Part shown: positions 63,866 to 64,000 of the stretch, in pieces
Layout: every line of letters starts with the position of its first letter
Position numbering within the stretch: position 1 is the first letter of the stretch
NCBI GenBank assembly: GCA_022414725.1
Contig: CM039462.1
Span: 128,858,363-128,922,362 of the forward strand
DNA: 64,000 bases
Source of the DNA: Microglena sp. YARC
Lineage: Eukaryota > Chlorophyta > Chlorophyceae > Chlamydomonadales > Chlamydomonadaceae
Reading direction: 5' to 3'
The notes under the pieces: generated by a model
The model's input: the letters and a program-made list of their open reading frames with translations, nothing else
What the model was told of the DNA's origin: nothing
The model's database searches: none
Made by a program: the position numbers and the translations under genes

Positions 63866-64000
63866 TACACGGAGAAGGTTATGCCGAACCCAAACCAAAA
63901 ATTGAGGGATCATGCCTCAGCTAGGCTGGCCGGACCAGCATATGCGGCCGAGGCAGGCTACATGGGCAGAAGGCAAGGCACCAGCATATTGACAACCAAA

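Overview
The window is eukaryotic nuclear DNA from a large, repeat-rich genome. The evidence is spliced genes with GT-AG introns whose phases join correctly, poly(A)-tailed retrotransposons in both orientations, two kilobase-scale satellite arrays, microsatellites and a scaffold gap of exactly 1000 N. The organism cannot be named from this sequence. A repeat-rich alga or a basal animal would both fit; this is a guess. Nearly every coding stretch changes frame several times, so either the genes are decaying or the assembly carries uncorrected indels.

Layout. 1-1624: a poly(A)-ended element (family A). 1625-6908: a LINE carrying a RING-H2 finger, an AP-type endonuclease and the start of a reverse transcriptase (RT). 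6909-7260: an AT-rich patch of inverted repeats. 7267-10917 (minus): a five-exon gene of the DUF7869 type. 11664 to the gap (plus): an unrecognised multi-exon gene, head to head with the first. The introns of both genes carry a palindrome, CTCCCGA-N6-TCGGGAG, and in two plus-strand introns it has been amplified into minisatellites. 18679-19678: gap. 19679-25760: satellite with a unit of about 151 bp. 25740-28805: GT-rich minisatellites, a duplicated 36-codon tail and a (TTACA)n tract. 29333-35272: diverged direct repeats flanking a family A element that has about eight tandem 425-bp monomers at its 5' side. 35541-36675: a recurring 16-bp motif. 37221-38209: a leucine-rich-repeat (LRR) gene fragment. 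40136-40511: (GGTTG)n. 42987-44165: a decayed family A copy and a relic ORF. 44165-50300: the same 151-bp satellite in the opposite orientation. 50373-57712 (minus): a second, longer copy of the RING LINE, cut by several insertions of short family B tails. 57716-64000: more family A and B copies, a relic ORF and unassigned sequence.

Three results stand out. The palindrome is confined to introns or to the 5' flank of the two genes, and one intron holds a four-unit higher-order repeat. The two retroelement tail families differ by a compensatory base change in a stem just before the poly(A), which argues for a conserved RNA structure. The LINE carries a RING-H2 finger whose eight metal ligands are intact in both copies.
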